From Mesorhabditis belari (taxonomy: Eukaryota; Nematoda; Chromadorea; Rhabditida; Rhabditidae), in contig CAUEEP010000730.1 in assembly GCA_958450365.1 (NCBI GenBank), forward strand, positions 2,750,001 through 2,814,000: a stretch of DNA of 64,000 bases. Reading direction: 5' to 3'. Within the stretch, counting starts at the first letter, position 1, and every line of letters starts with the position of its first letter. Position numbers and translations under genes: made by a program. This document shows positions 11,341-23,177 of this stretch, in pieces. The notes beneath the pieces are model-generated. The model was not told the DNA's origin and did not search any database. It was given only the letters and a program-made list of their open reading frames with translations.

Positions 11341-14300
11341 ATGCCGAACTTTGGCGATTTGCTGATGAAAGGTGCGAAGACGGTTCTGGTGAGTCTTGGA
11401 AAGCTAAACACTTTTAAATTTCATCCCATTAGCACATAAAATAAAATAAATAAAAAAAGTAAATGGTGAATTCTATTTGGATTGATAGCGTTTCCATGAT
11501 ATATATTTGCGTTGACTGCGATTAGACCCTGCCTGTTTGGGAAAAGGGAAACCAAAACTGACTCATCACCACAAATGGTTTAGGGCACTTTGAGAAGAGC
11601 TATCTTTTTTTTTAGAAATATTCTTTTTTCTAAAACCAATACTTCTTAAATAAGTGTACTTTTTATTTTATTGATTACAGGAGATTTTATTTCAGGACCA
11701 GCAGCTAAACAAACGGCAAAATCCGAATTCCGCGAGTGGAGGAGGCGGACAAAATCAATACGGCGGCTCTTCTTACGATCAAGCAAATTATAACCAACAG
11801 AACAACCAACAGAACAATATGAGCGGTAAATAGATCAAAAATTTCAAATGCGAATGCAAATGATTTCTAGGTTTTGGCGGTGGATACCCACAACAAGACG
11901 GCTATTCCGGTGGCGGGGGATACCCACAGCAAAATCCTTATGGCTATCCATCACAGCAACCACCTAGTGGAGCCTATCCAGCACAAGGTGGATATTCAGG
12001 AGGCCAAGGTAGTCCTTATCCTGGACAAGGAGGCCCGTATCCTGGCGCACAAAACCCTCCATACCCAGGAGGACAAAACAGTTCATACGCCGGTCAGAAC
12101 TCACCTTATCCTCCATCTGGTGGATTTCCCAATCAGCCCTATCCGCCTCAGTCTTCTGCTTACCCTGGACAAAATCAAGGTGTGCTCATAAAAATTCTAT
12201 TTCTATTTCTATCTCTATTCTCTTCTCTTTTTATTCTATTCTATCCTATATAACTCTATCTTCTTTCCGTTTCAGTTTAGCGAATTCTTTATGTTTTTTT
12301 GATTTCAGGTGGTTATCCACAAATTGGCCTTGGTGGATATCAAGAAATACCCTCATCTGGTGGGTATCCATCTGGTGGAGCTGGATATAATCCGAATATC
12401 GGTCAACCATCCCAATCAATGCCCTCTTATCCAGCGGCTCCAACATATCCATCAATGGGATCCGGATTTAATTCAAGTGGAAGCTTTCACCAGCCACCAA
12501 TGCATCCAATGGGAACCGGTGGAGGAGGTAAAGATCTCATTTCTTTTTTCACATAACGTTTCGAAATCATTTCTCATCTTTCTAAGATTTCCTAGCGATG
12601 ACGCATTTTCTGCTAACAGCATGAAAGACTATAGGATGGGTAAAATTGAAATGAACGTTACTGATTCACCGCATCATCGAAATTTGGGGTGAAGAGGGAA
12701 AGGAAGAAAAGCACAATATTTACTTCGCTGAGTCACCGTTTGCGAGATGAGAGGGGGAAAGAGAAGGGGCCGCTACTCTTCCCCAACGCCTCACCATCCC
12801 CTCCTCAACCCCTCCCCAACCCCTCACCATCCCCAATCCCCTCTTCTTCATCCAACATTCTAAACCACACACACACACACACACACATAAACATAGAGCA
12901 CTCGATCGGAGGTCGGGTATTTTCCTCTCTTGATGCCTCTCCATTTTTCTTTTTTGTTTTCATCATATCTCCCCCCTCTTTGCCCTGAAAATGTCCTCCA
13001 AATATAGAGAGCCAGAACGAGGAGATTAGTAGAGTTTTCCATTCATTCAATCTCACATTCGTTCATTCATTCATCTATTCACACAATAAATAAGAACTAA
13101 TAAGGGAATATTTTGTGATTAAGACTCTCTTTCAATCTTATCGCAATTTTTCCTCTTTAGCTTAAAACGTTTCTCGCCTTTTCTCATAAACAAAACATGA
13201 TTTTTGAGTACTTTTTAAATTTATAGAAATATGTACGACGCTTTTTTTCTAGCTTTTGAAATTTTTGCATTTCTTCCTTAAAAAAATTGCGCTCGTGGTT
13301 TTTGATTTAGTAGGATTGGGTGTGGTTTTTCAAAAAATAAGACTTGACCCTGAAATTTACCAACTTTTTTTTTCATCAACAGATCATTGTTCACATATCA
13401 CTTTCTTTTCGGAATATATTTATCGAAATAGATTTCTTACAATCTAATTTCAAGATTGATTTCAGCAATGTTCGGCAATCCCTCAATTCGTCCAATTGGC
13501 TCTAATGCAAATGCGGACGCGGAGACTTTGAGGAAAGCGATGAAGGGACTCGGGTGTGATAATGCGAAGGTAGTGGAAATTTCTCCAAGTGCACAAAACA
13601 ATTGAAATAAAAACTTCAGGTGATATCCGTTCTCTGCGCTCGAACCAACATGCAACGACAAGAGATCGCAAGAGCTTTTAAGGTAGAAAATCTTATTTTA
13701 AAAGCAATAAACATCAAGAACTTAGGTGATGTACGGAAAAGATTTGATTCAAGAACTCAAAAGTGAACTGCGAGGAGATTTCGAGGTGAGGACAGAGTAG
13801 ATTTGTCTAAAATGAAGTCAAATATGATAAAGCGTTGTACTTGCATACTTTAATAGAACGCCACTCGCCCGTACAGTCGCGTAGTCTAGCGTCTTTTTAG
13901 AAATTCATTTTTTTTCTTAGTTCCTAGACTTTTTTCAACTACACTTTTGGTACCAAAAATACTAGATTTCAAGGGCTATCATTTGACAGCCAAGCAAACA
14001 CTGTAGCATAAAGTAGCAAGGAGAACGGAACGTTCAAAGTTACTACGCGACTGTACGCCAATCATTATTGGAGATGGCGTTCTATTAGAGTATCTACGGT
14101 ATATATATATAAAACAGCCAAGTTCAGGATCTGATCATCGCTCTGATGACCCCACCGGCTCAATATGATGCTCAACAGTTACATCGAGCTATGGCTGTGA
14201 GTCTCCTAAAAATTGAAATTTTATTACTTATTCATTTAGCTCTTAAATTATAAAAATGACATAAAAACATAATCTCAGGGAATCGGAACGAAAGAATCGG

Positions 14301-15514
14301 TGTTGATCGAGATTATGACCTCTCGTACGAATGCTCAAATCTTCGAGATCCGTAATGTTTATCGAGCCATGTATCGAAGCGATTTGGAAAAAGTGAGTGG
14401 AAAATAAAAATGAAATAAACCAAAAACCCTAAAATTCAGGATTTAATTTCCGAGACTTCGGGGTGGTTTAAACGTCTTTTGGTTTCTATGTGTGCTGGCG
14501 GAAGAGATGAGAATAACTTCACTGATCCTCTTCGAGCAAATCAGGTAATCAATTTGGATTACTGAGGCACCGAGTTGAAGTGATCTAGCGTAAAGTGACT
14601 GTAATAGTACCCCACTAGTAATAATGATGGGCGTACAGTCGCGTAGTCTAGCTTTGAAGTCTAGCGTTTTTCTCGACACTGATTTATGCTATATTGCGGG
14701 CTTAGGTATCAAAGAAAATAGCTGAAATTCAGGGCTATCTTTTGATACCAAAGATGCATTTTTTGAAAGTACGGGCGCTTCGAAATAAATGAAATACTAA
14801 AAAACTTTTGCGACTACGCGACTTTACGAGGGGAATGCGGTGCTATTACGGTGGATAGATTGCTATCAGAGTTTTAAACGCTAAAAAGCCCAATTTCAGG
14901 ACGCGCGAAAACTTTACGCAGCTGGTGAACGTCGATTGGGAACTGATGAGGCGTGCTTCAATTCGATTCTCGCCGCACAAAACTATGCCCAACTACGTCT
15001 TGTTTTTGATGAATACCAAAAAGTGAATCTTTAAAGAAATCCTCAAGAATTAACTCTTTCATTTAGGTCTCCAATCACTCGATTGAACAAGCAATTGACG
15101 CAGAGTTCAGTGGAGATATCAGAGATGGAATGATGGCTTTGTGCACGGTTATTCGCAATCGAGGCGCCTATTTTGCCAAACTTTTGCATGATAGTATGAA
15201 GGTAAATAAAAAAAGAGTGAAAAAAAAGAAAAGCTTTCAGGGTTTGGGCACACGTGATAATGATTTGATTCGTCTCGTTGTTACTCGTTCCGAGATCGAT
15301 TTGGGCGATGTGCGCAACGAGTTCCAGCGTCTGTACAAAGTAAGCATATTAATTAAATTGATTCAATTTGTAAAATCTTAATTAATGAGCAGAAGGAAGA
15401 TTTGAATGTCTTTAGACTCCTTTGGAGAACATGATCAAGGGCGATTGTTCTGGATCGTACAAAGATGGATTAATCGCTCTTGTTCACGGAAATCAAGGCG
15501 CACAGCACTTTTAA
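11341..15514 (+). CDS. Annexin with long Gly/Pro/Tyr/Gln-rich N-terminus
   Basis: Annexins bind acidic membranes in a calcium-dependent way. The first four exons (11341-12528) encode about 240 residues of low-complexity GYP/PGQ repeats (for example [16 protein letters not shown]), like the tails of annexins A7 and A11. A 0.94-kb intron separates them from the core, which begins at 13466. All four annexin repeats are present: KAMKGLGCD (repeat 1), [12 protein letters not shown] (2), [13 protein letters not shown] (3) and [14 protein letters not shown] (4). The end is [17 protein letters not shown] with stop at 15512-15514. Repeat 1 has GLGCD where GxGTD is usual. Two core introns carry MITEs. 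The ATG lies three bases after a splice acceptor. I did not assign a nex gene number. Confidence 0.92.
12780..12890. repeat. CCCCTCCxCAACC-rich tract and (CA)n in an annexin intron
   Basis: An irregular C-rich run (ACCCCTCCCCAACCCCTCAC type) at 12780-12845 is followed by about ten CA dinucleotides at 12867-12887. Both lie in the intron between the annexin tail and core. The reading frames across it are composition artefacts. Confidence 0.7.
13838..14101. mobile_element. MITE B1 (AATAGAACGCCA subfamily)
   Basis: The right end is GGCGTTCTATTAGAGTATCTACGGTA; the left end is a decayed match ending AATAGAACGCCA. The internal arms share GTACAGTCGCGTAGTCTAG and its complement ACTACGCGACTGTACG. It occupies most of an annexin intron. 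Confidence 0.75.
14591..14858. mobile_element. MITE B2 (TAATAGTACCCCAC subfamily)
   Basis: The left end reads GTAATAGTACCCCAC and the right end is the partly decayed GGTGCTATTACGGT. The internal arms GTACAGTCGCGTAGTCTAG and GACTACGCGACTTTACG match the other B copies. Its middle is almost identical to copy B3 in bbs-9 (for example GCTATATTGCGGGCTT). It lies in another annexin intron. Confidence 0.75.
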
Positions 15515-16655
15515 TTGTGCTGAGTGTTTAATTGTACTGAGTGTTAAACGCAAAATGTGCCTCATGTGCCTTTACTCAAAAAGCCTTAAAGCTTTGATTT
15601 GATATTTTAAAAGTATTTCCAACATTTAACTGAACAAAGATCTGTGCTTTTTTTCACATATCACTAGTTTTTTTTTTCTTTAAATCTATCTATCTTCAAA
15701 CCTTTTTAAATATTTCAAATTTTCAAATTTTCACCTTTTTCTAAAGTCAATTTTGAATCGATTTACAAATTTGTGCATTCATTGAGCAAAAAGAAATTAT
15801 TTGATTTATTATTTTAGCAAATACAATATTCAATTTACAATTCAACAATTAGCAATACAATTCAATTCAATTCAACCAAAAGCCAGGAGATCGTTCAAAT
15901 ATTTAGCTTAGCTTTTCCATTTTGCAAACCATAAAAAAACATTTGAACATTCACCTTATTTCTACAAATACAAAAAAAAAAACATTAAGAGAATAAAATA
16001 AGCACAAGAAAACAAAAATTGGAAACATTTGTGTGTAAGCATACCCGAAATGTGTGCATACTTGAAGAGCTATTTTCATTAGAACACACCCCATTGCCTC
16101 ATAAATCGAGAGAAACATTCCCGAAATCGATTATTTGCAAAAAGAAAGAAGAAACACTCAAAAATAAGAGATCGATAGAAATCTCTGCTGGCAAGAATCC
16201 ACAAAAGAATCCGTAAAAAGCAATGAAAAGCAAAGGAAAGAGAAGAAAAAGAAAAAAAAAAAAAAAAAAGACTTTTTGGTTTGCAGCTTTAAATGAGGAG
16301 TCTGAATTAGGAGCGATTTTCACCGATTGTAGTAATGCTTTGTAGTAATGATTGTAGTAAGTAAAGCGATTGTAGTAATGCTAATTTTAAATTTCAAATT
16401 GCTATCAGTTTCTTTATTAATGTAGGAATGACTAATCGATTTATTAATTGTTTATCATCAATGTTATCGATTTTATCTGACATTCAGATCAGCTTCAGCC
16501 TTGAGTATTTTAGCTAGTTTTTGTTTAGAGGATTTATAGCAAAAAATATAGCAAAATTAAAGGGGAAAATTGGTCTAAAATTTTAGTTTTAGTAAGAATC
16601 GACCCTAATTCGGAGTCTCCTTTAAAAGAATAGTATCGAAAATGAAAAATTTTTA
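15515..16655. other. AT-rich region downstream of annexin
   Basis: Presumed 3' UTR and intergenic DNA. It has poly-A and poly-T runs and short direct repeats of GATTGTAGTAATG around 16325-16381. No coding exon was recognised. Confidence 0.4.
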
Positions 16656-16656
16656 G

Positions 16657-16852
16657 TAAACAGTGGGTGGAGAAAGGAAATTTGATGGTGGCTCGGATTG
16701 ACCAGTCTCAACACCGTGTTGAGCGACATTACCTAGAAAAAAAACAAATGTTTAAAGAAATGATTGAAGGGGAAATTACCGGCATTTGTGAGAGCAGACG
16801 TAGTATCATTTGGGCTCGCAGATCTGTTTTTGTAAATGAATTACTGAATTGA
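16657..16852 (+). CDS. Unplaced open reading frame, possible terminal exon
   Basis: I do not recognise this. After a TTTTTAG acceptor (655-656) a frame of 64 codons begins KQWVEKGNLMV and ends in TGA at 16850-16852. It is charged, with no repeats, and its codon use looks like coding DNA, unlike the surrounding AT-rich sequence. There is no in-frame ATG at its start and no upstream exon was found, so it may be a decayed exon, a transposon remnant or the last exon of an undetected gene. Confidence 0.25.
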
Positions 16853-17237
16853 TTTTTGATGAACTATCTCACCTCCGACTATCCTCATTATTTGTTGATC
16901 CATCTGTCGATACATCAAACGATTGTCGGTTGTTTCTGAAGGCATTCGAAGCCTAAATTCATTCTTTTATCTACCATTTTTCTTTTTCATTTCAAAGCCC
17001 ACACAGATGTAAATGTTTGACGTTATGTTTGACGCATTTTTGATTAGCTAAGGCTTAATGTTAAGCAAGTTGACGTAAAGCAATGCACAACCGCGCGAAA
17101 TTAGGTAAAAATAAACGTGTTCTCTAATGAAAAATTGCGTTTTAAAAGCTTTATGTGCTAAATGTAAATTTCAGAATGCTACTAGTTTATTGAAATTCCA
17201 TAAAATTCAATGTTTTTGGTATAGAAATGCTTAGCTT

Positions 17238-17516
17238 AGAAAAAGTGGATCATTTTACTATGGAGACAAAACTTTGAGGTGCCTCTTTTTATCTTTTTGT
17301 CTTTTCTTTGATTCTTGCATAAGATTGATTCTTCGAAAAAGTTTTTATAAACTTTTATAAAGACCATCAATGATCCACTATAAAGATCAATGATCTTTAT
17401 AAAAGTTTATAAAAACTTTTTCGAAGAATCAATCTTATCAAAAAGAAAAAGACAAAAAGATAAAAAAAGAGGCACCTCAAAGTTTTGTCTCCATAGTAAA
17501 ATGATCCACTTTTTCT
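17238..17516. mobile_element. Long inverted repeat (hairpin element)
   Basis: Two arms of about 135 bp, starting AGAAAAAGTGGATCATTTTA and ending with its complement, are nearly identical and separated by only a few bases near 17377. The arms include GGAGACAAAACTTTGAGGTG. The structure suggests a non-autonomous foldback element, close to the 3' end of the globin gene. Confidence 0.7.
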
Positions 17517-17707
17517 ATTCTGAAAAATCTACAAGACGGATTTAAAAATCATGTCAATATTCAGATTCTCCACATTTTTCTGAATCGATTAAGCTTTTAA
17601 GAGAAATTTTTCGTTAGAGAACTCCGTTTTCGCGCGGATTTGCAATGTCATGTTAGAGAAATGGGAACTTAAATGAGCAGAGATACTTTTAAATTTACTA
17701 GGTTTAG

Positions 17708-19609
17708 CTACGAATTCGATCTAAATATTTTTACGTTGTAGAGGTTTATGAAAAAAAGATATAAAACCTTTCTCTGCTCTCGAAGCTTTTGATAATAACC
17801 ATCGCGAACCGCCGAGAAGACAAAAGATGTTAATTGAGACCTGGAAATTCAAAGGTAACAAGGAAAGAAATTTTCGGTCCGTTTGTTCATAGGTGTACAG
17901 CGGAAAATCACTTCTTAAGCCCTTTAAAATCGACTTTATCAAACCTTTTTTTTCACTAAAGCTTTTAAAATTCGATTCAACGGTAAAAAAATGTTTGAAA
18001 AGGTCGATTTTAAAGGGTTGAAGTTGAATTCCATTGTACACCTATTGACAAACAGACGGAAAATGCACATTTCTAATTTACGTCACTTTATTTGTAAAAA
18101 AAAGATGCTATTGAATTACCATGCTGAAGCCGTGTCACTAGCTCCATGAGTAGCTGCATCAAGAAAAGTGCATTCAGTGGTCACTGCATCAGCTGAATTG
18201 ATAAAAATTGCTAACAAAGAGTGCTCGTAAAGGTAGATTCGTTTAGAAAATGAAAAAAAAATCAATCCTTTCTTTTGATAGAGTAGCTTCCAATAATCTA
18301 ACCTGTGCATACAAAGTAATCAGGTTTAAAGCCAACAGCTCGAAATTGCACATGAGTCGCTCCGAAATCGGCAGCTTTCTAAATTTCGATTCTATTGTCG
18401 AATTTTTGAATGACTCTTTGTCTTTTCTTCTTTTTTTTTTTGATTTAAATATTGATCAGCATTCGAAAACTTGAAAACAAACTCTTTCAATGTTTTCCGA
18501 ATCCATAAGATTGTCACAAATCTCTCTGAGGAATCGCTTCAAACTTTCGGCCACTTGATAGCGCTGATCCTAAATAATTATTGCCGTTTTTTCACTTTTT
18601 ACCTCTAAGGGTGAACATTTTAAGGGGAATTTTCAATGGAAACAGAGGATTTCCGGTTAATGTCCTTTTCTTATTGCGGGGAAAACATTTGTGTCCTTTT
18701 TTTGTGATTTCGGTTGATTTCTTTCACTGATCGGTGAAAGGGGAAATGGACACGGCTGTCCCTTCACCCAATCACCTTTCCTTCTCGTACTTTCAACCCC
18801 AAAATAATACAATCTCTTTCGCAAAAAAAAGCGAGATTTAAATGAAATGTTCAACTTGATGACAGATGCAGATAAAATTCTGATGATAGATGCCTTTCGG
18901 ACCGTCCACCGTACACTTTGCCTTTCAGACATTTCCGTGCCAAACGTCGGAAACAACCGTAACCCGACGCAATAAAAGGACCCCGCCAAAAAGAATTTTT
19001 CGGTCTTTTTTTCCATTGACACCAAAATGGGTTTCTTTTGAAGAAAGTGCTCAAACTGTCACATAGCCGGTAGTTTTCAATTCACCAACCCAATAAAAAC
19101 AAGACAAACCCTTGGTAGATTGTCGATAAAACTTCGAAATTCGTCTTTCTTTTCGACTGCTCGTCGAAGAATTCTTTCTAAAAAAAATATAAAAATTCAT
19201 TTGACTTACATCATCTTTTACATCAATCCTTTCTTTCACAAACCTCCAATATCGTCTTTTGCATTATCGAGACAATATTTGATGATTGTTCTCTGTGTCG
19301 CATTCAACACCGGCTTTCGATTCCCTTGACTTGACATTGAGGCGCTAAAAAAATACTTTTACATTTAACAGTGATCTTGCTAGACATTGTTTTTTAATGA
19401 ACACAAGATGTGGACTTATGGAGAATGAAAATCGTTTACCGAGCACTCTGTGCACTTCTTTTTTGAGTGCCATTTCGATCTCCTTTTTTATCATCGGGCA
19501 ATGATCCAATACGTGGCTTCTGAAAAATATTTTCTTCAAAGAGAGAATTCTTGTAAAGTAAAACCTGTATCTTTTCTTCATTTAAATCGGCACTCTTTGT
19601 ATTTCCCAT
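17708..19609 (-). CDS. Globin with N-myristoylation signal
   Basis: A haem-binding globin-domain protein of the large nematode family. Exons: 19609-19565, 19519-19440, 19344-19244, 19177-19110, 18569-18483, 18378-18303, 18192-18120 and 17840 downward; all phases agree. It starts MGNTKS, a good N-myristoylation motif, followed by about 45 polar residues. Globin helices follow: ATQRTIIKYCL (A), RILRRAVEKKDEFRSFI (B), ESLKRFLREICDNL (E), FGATHVQFRAVGFKPDYF (F, with the putative haem-ligand His in ATHV), DAVTTECTFLDAATH (G) and SFVFSAVRDGYYQKLREQR (H). The distal E7 position looks like Gln, by eye. Readthrough to TAG at 17708 gives the end used here; a splice at 17768 is the alternative. The ATG follows a TTTCAG acceptor by 7 bases. 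Membrane anchoring is inference from the motif. Confidence 0.85.
17871..18063. mobile_element. Hairpin element in the last globin intron
   Basis: The arms begin TTTTCGGTCCGTTTGTTCATAGG and end CCTATTGACAAACAGACGGAAAAT. The inverted arms continue inward, with TTTAAAATCGACTTTATC opposite its complement. It fills most of the intron between globin exons 18192-18120 and 17840. Confidence 0.65.
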
Positions 19610-20020
19610 TTTTAAACTGAAATCGAATGAGGTTAAGAGAAAAACAAACTGAGCAAATTAAAGCAGTCTTTGAAAAGAGACTCAGCACTACAAAATTTTG
19701 TTAAAAAGATGGAAAGTGATTGCGAAAAGTGAAGAGTGCAATAAAATGAAATGGGTAAAGAAAAGAAAGAATTGGACTCAATGTGTTGTGTTGAACCGCC
19801 CCTTGAGGAAGAAAAGGTGAAAAAGAGAGATGGGGGAGATGGACAAGGTGGAAAGTACTCACATATCATTGCTCTTTATTTATTCATTCATATGAAAAAA
19901 ACAACGTGAAATAGTGATTTTGATGTCAAAAACTAATGCTATAGTGAGAAATTGAAATAGCGGAAAAGGTTTTTGTATTCATTTAACAGCATTTTCAGTT
20001 GTGAATGACTTGGAAAACAG
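19610..20020. other. 5' flank of the globin gene
   Basis: Probable promoter or outron of the minus-strand globin gene. No exon is supported; the frames on both strands are low complexity. Confidence 0.35.
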
Positions 20021-20195
20021 AGCTTTCTTAAGCAAAGCTTTCTTAAGCAAAGCTTTCTTAAGCAAAGCTTTCTTAAACAAAGCTTTCTTAAGCAAAGCTT
20101 TCTTAAGCAAAGTTTTCTTAAGCAAAGCTTTCTTAAGCAAAGCTTTCTTCAACAAAGCTTTCTTAAACAGAGTTTTCTTAAACAAAGCTTTCTTA
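20021..20195. repeat. 15-bp tandem repeat, AGCTTTCTTAAGCAA
   Basis: About 11.7 copies of a 15-bp unit with few substitutions. The unit is nearly self-complementary around AAGCTT and CTTAAG, so both strands read open (FLSKA on plus, KKALL on minus). It lies about 410 bp upstream of the globin start, in non-coding DNA. Confidence 0.9.
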
Positions 20196-22475
20196 TTAAA
20201 GAGTTTGTTATATCTTACGGTATCGCACATAGATTTGTGTACTTTTTGAGGGAAGATGGAGCTCATTAAAGTTTATTTTTGCTTACAAAACAGCTACCTT
20301 GCCAGCTAGAAGCTAAAAAAATAGCAAAAGTTCCGTAGGAAGGCATAATGAGTAAAGGAGATCACGGGAAAAGAAAAAAAAATTGATCAGAAAGATATTG
20401 AATGATCACATCGGTGTCTGATCTCCTCCACCCCCTGCTGTTAGTCTGTGCTACTCCCCTCAAAATACCCCCGCCTGCTTTCCCATTGAAAGTTTCCATC
20501 AATTTCTCACAAATAGACCCAAATCAGCTGTTTCTGTCATAACAAAAATCTAACTGGAAACTTTGAAAACATTGGATTGAAATTAAAAAAAACTGAAATA
20601 ATCTCTTCAAATAAACAACGTTTAATAGATTTTTAATATGATTTTGTAGGGTGAACGAGGAAACTATGAAAACGATGCCGTAAAAATGTGTTACATCGTC
20701 GGATACTACAATTTAAAGATAAAAAAAAATTATGAAGAAATAGCAAAAAAATAATGCTTTCACGAGTGAGCAAATGAGACTTTTTAAATTTTTCTTTTCG
20801 CTTTTCGTGAGATATAACAAAAAAATGACAACATCATGATGTCGGAAAGAAGGAAAAACGAGGTTTAGATGACTTAGAACTGTAGGGGTTCATCAAAGCA
20901 ATAAAAAGGATAATGACGCAAATCTTTCACATCGGATGGGGCATTAATGTGAAAAGAGATCAGAGAGTTCGAAAAGGGACCTTTTTGAGAGGCCTCAGAT
21001 AATCCCTTCTGATGACGGCTTAACTCTTCACACCGATACTCACTTCCCCCCTCGGCTTCATCTCACCATTTTCCCCTCTGCAGATTCACTTCTGGACTCA
21101 GATCCTCATTATGAATTCAACAACCCGAAGCCCTAATCGAGGATTGACCCAAAAGAGGAAAATAAAAGCTTCTAACTTTTGCAAAAAGTCTTTGGATATC
21201 AAGGTGAATAATTGTCGAGTAGATGGAGATATGATAGGAGAAAGACGAAAAAAAAGAAGTTCGGAGAAATGAGAGGAAGAGATATGAGAAGGAGTGAGGG
21301 TAGGGAGGGGTAAGTTTTGACGTGGCTACCCTCGAGTCGCGAGGAAATTCGATTTCTCCAAAAGGGACCAAAGCGGTAGAAGGTGTCACTGCTCATACCC
21401 AAAAATATCCCCTCAGCAGAAGATTATTATTTGAGGAGCTTCTTCCTTGTTCCGGTTTCTTATCTGTTTCACCGTCTCGGAATCTATTTGTGATTCAAAT
21501 CAAGAAACAGATGAACTTCAACTGTTTTCTAACTTTCTAACTTTCTAACTGAAATTTGGATTTAATTTTTTGTAAATAACTTTAGATTTTTACCATTAAT
21601 GATTGAGGGATGAGTGGTTTATTTTAAATCAAAACTGGTAATCGGAGAGAGACATCTTGATCGGTGGAAAGAGATGGAAAAGAGTCGAGATGTGAATGTG
21701 CGTCATTCTCCCTCAACATGAGCCGCTTCTTTTTCAAAAGCCAAAACATCTCTCTTCTTCTCTCGGATTGCTTTCGCGATTACACCACTACAATTAGTTC
21801 AAAAATTTCCAAGCCATGTATATGAATATAAAAACTTGCAAATACGATTAATTGGGAGAAAAAATTGTTTTTCAAAAAACCGTGGCATTCATCGCTTCAG
21901 AAGGATGAGCGAAGATTTGAGGTGGGCGGTGGATTGTGGTCGTCAATTGGGACGAGAATATGTGGTGGGCAAGGGTGATCTGTGCATAGAGTGGGAATCG
22001 GGTTTCACTCTCCTTCCCCATCTACCAGTCCATTGGAGCCTCTTTGTTCTCCTACCAGGGAGCAGAATGCCGTCGGCTTCACACAAAAAAAAAGAAAAAG
22101 AGGGTAGCCTAAGAAGGGGAAAATGCGATTTTGGTGAAAGCATCACTAAATGCCCATTTTGAAGTCAGACGGGGTGGAGGAAAGGAGGAAGAGGAGGAAG
22201 AGGAAGAAGAGGGGAAGTCTGAGGAGGCGATGAGTTGTCGAAAACGCGTGAAGAAAATTGGAGAGGACATAAGAGAAATCGGAATGTATTTAGAAAGAAG
22301 AAAAGAAGGAGTGAAATGAGAAAGCATATTGAAAAGCAGAGAGACTCATCCCAAGATCATTTTACTGATTCACCTCTTTCTTAACTGTCAAATTGTAAGA
22401 AATTTACGTTTTACGTGTCTGGTACTCTTCATTTATTGGAGTACACTTGTTGGAGTACACACACGCTAATTTCTT
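20196..22475. other. Gene-poor region
   Basis: No exon was recognised on either strand. It includes purine-rich runs (22170-22220, GAGGAAGAGGAAGA type), a single GTCCATTGGAGCCT near 22028 that recurs in the array at 22476, and C-rich stretches near 20430 and 21050. It may hold distant regulatory DNA for the globin gene. Confidence 0.35.
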
Positions 22476-22540
22476 GTCCATTGGAGCCTGTCCATTGGAG
22501 CCTGTCCATTGGAGCCTGTCCATTGGAGCCTGTCCATTGG
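22476..22540. repeat. 14-bp tandem repeat GTCCATTGGAGCCT
   Basis: Four full copies and one partial copy of a 14-bp unit in exact register, running straight into a G-rich tract. Isolated copies lie near 22028 and 22633. Confidence 0.9.
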
Positions 22541-22620
22541 GGCGGGCCCTTGGGGGCGGGGGGGGGGGGGGCGTCCCGGGGGGGGGGTCCTTGGGGGGGG
22601 CCTTTAGGGGGGTTCCCCTC
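22541..22620. repeat. G-rich tract with G-quadruplex potential
   Basis: The plus strand is almost pure G with several runs of 5-14 G in about 80 bp, in an AT-rich setting. It meets the G3+N1-7 pattern many times over. Long homopolymers are also where assemblies fail, so the exact length is uncertain. Confidence 0.75.
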
Positions 22621-23177
22621 CACTTGGGCCTGTCCATTGGAGCCATTGAAGATATCTGATCTCACTGATGGAATTTCCTCAACGACTCACGACACGATAT
22701 TTATTCCAACTTTCTGATGATTTGGAAGCTTTCGCTTTGATGTGACAAAATCAATAGCAGTGGACAAATTCACGTGTTCGGAACAAACAAAAAAATATAG
22801 TACCAACTCGTACTTAGCACTTTTTACAAATGAAAAAGGAATCCGAAAACGATTTTATGCTTAGATAGACAACAAAACTGAGGGGTACAAAATAAAAAAC
22901 AGTAATGACCGTAGCTCCAGAGACACTTCTTTTTAAGGATTCCACTCGTCCTTTTCTCTCCAAAGCGATCTTAAACCTATTCTGAAACATTTTTGGGCAA
23001 CTTTAGGTGACAATTCGCCACACAAATGCGGTTTGCAAGCATGCATTGTCTTCTTCTCTTTTTTTTCAATTTTTCACCGAATCAAATGTTTATTCTTAAA
23101 AAATACCAAAAAAAAACACAAATCACAACGTGGTTTTACTGTTATTTGCTGAAATTGCTGAAATTTGCTGAAAATTT
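22621..23177. other. Gene-free stretch before the element cluster
   Basis: No exon, repeat array or recognisable site beyond one GTCCATTGGAGCC copy near 22633. Confidence 0.3.

Noticed and set aside
18120..18192. Possible nucleoside transporter exon (DAATHGAS resembles CNT proteins)
   Set aside because: Neighbouring exons join in phase into a complete globin fold, which explains this exon as helix G/H sequence.
18657..19054. Minus-strand ORFs within the globin gene
   Set aside because: They lie in the intron between exons 19177-19110 and 18569-18483, which join cleanly without them.
20021..20195. CRISPR-like array
   Set aside because: The units are contiguous with no spacers, and the DNA is eukaryotic.
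20001..20249. Reading frames of repeated FLSKA / KKALL on both strands
   Set aside because: They arise from the 15-bp tandem repeat; no splice sites or gene context support them.
21836..22162. 108-codon plus-strand ORF
   Set aside because: Its composition is mixed with Lys/Arg runs from low-complexity DNA; no recognisable domain or splice context.
22404..22717. Several Gly/Pro-rich ORFs
   Set aside because: They come from the 14-bp repeat and the G-rich tract on both strands.
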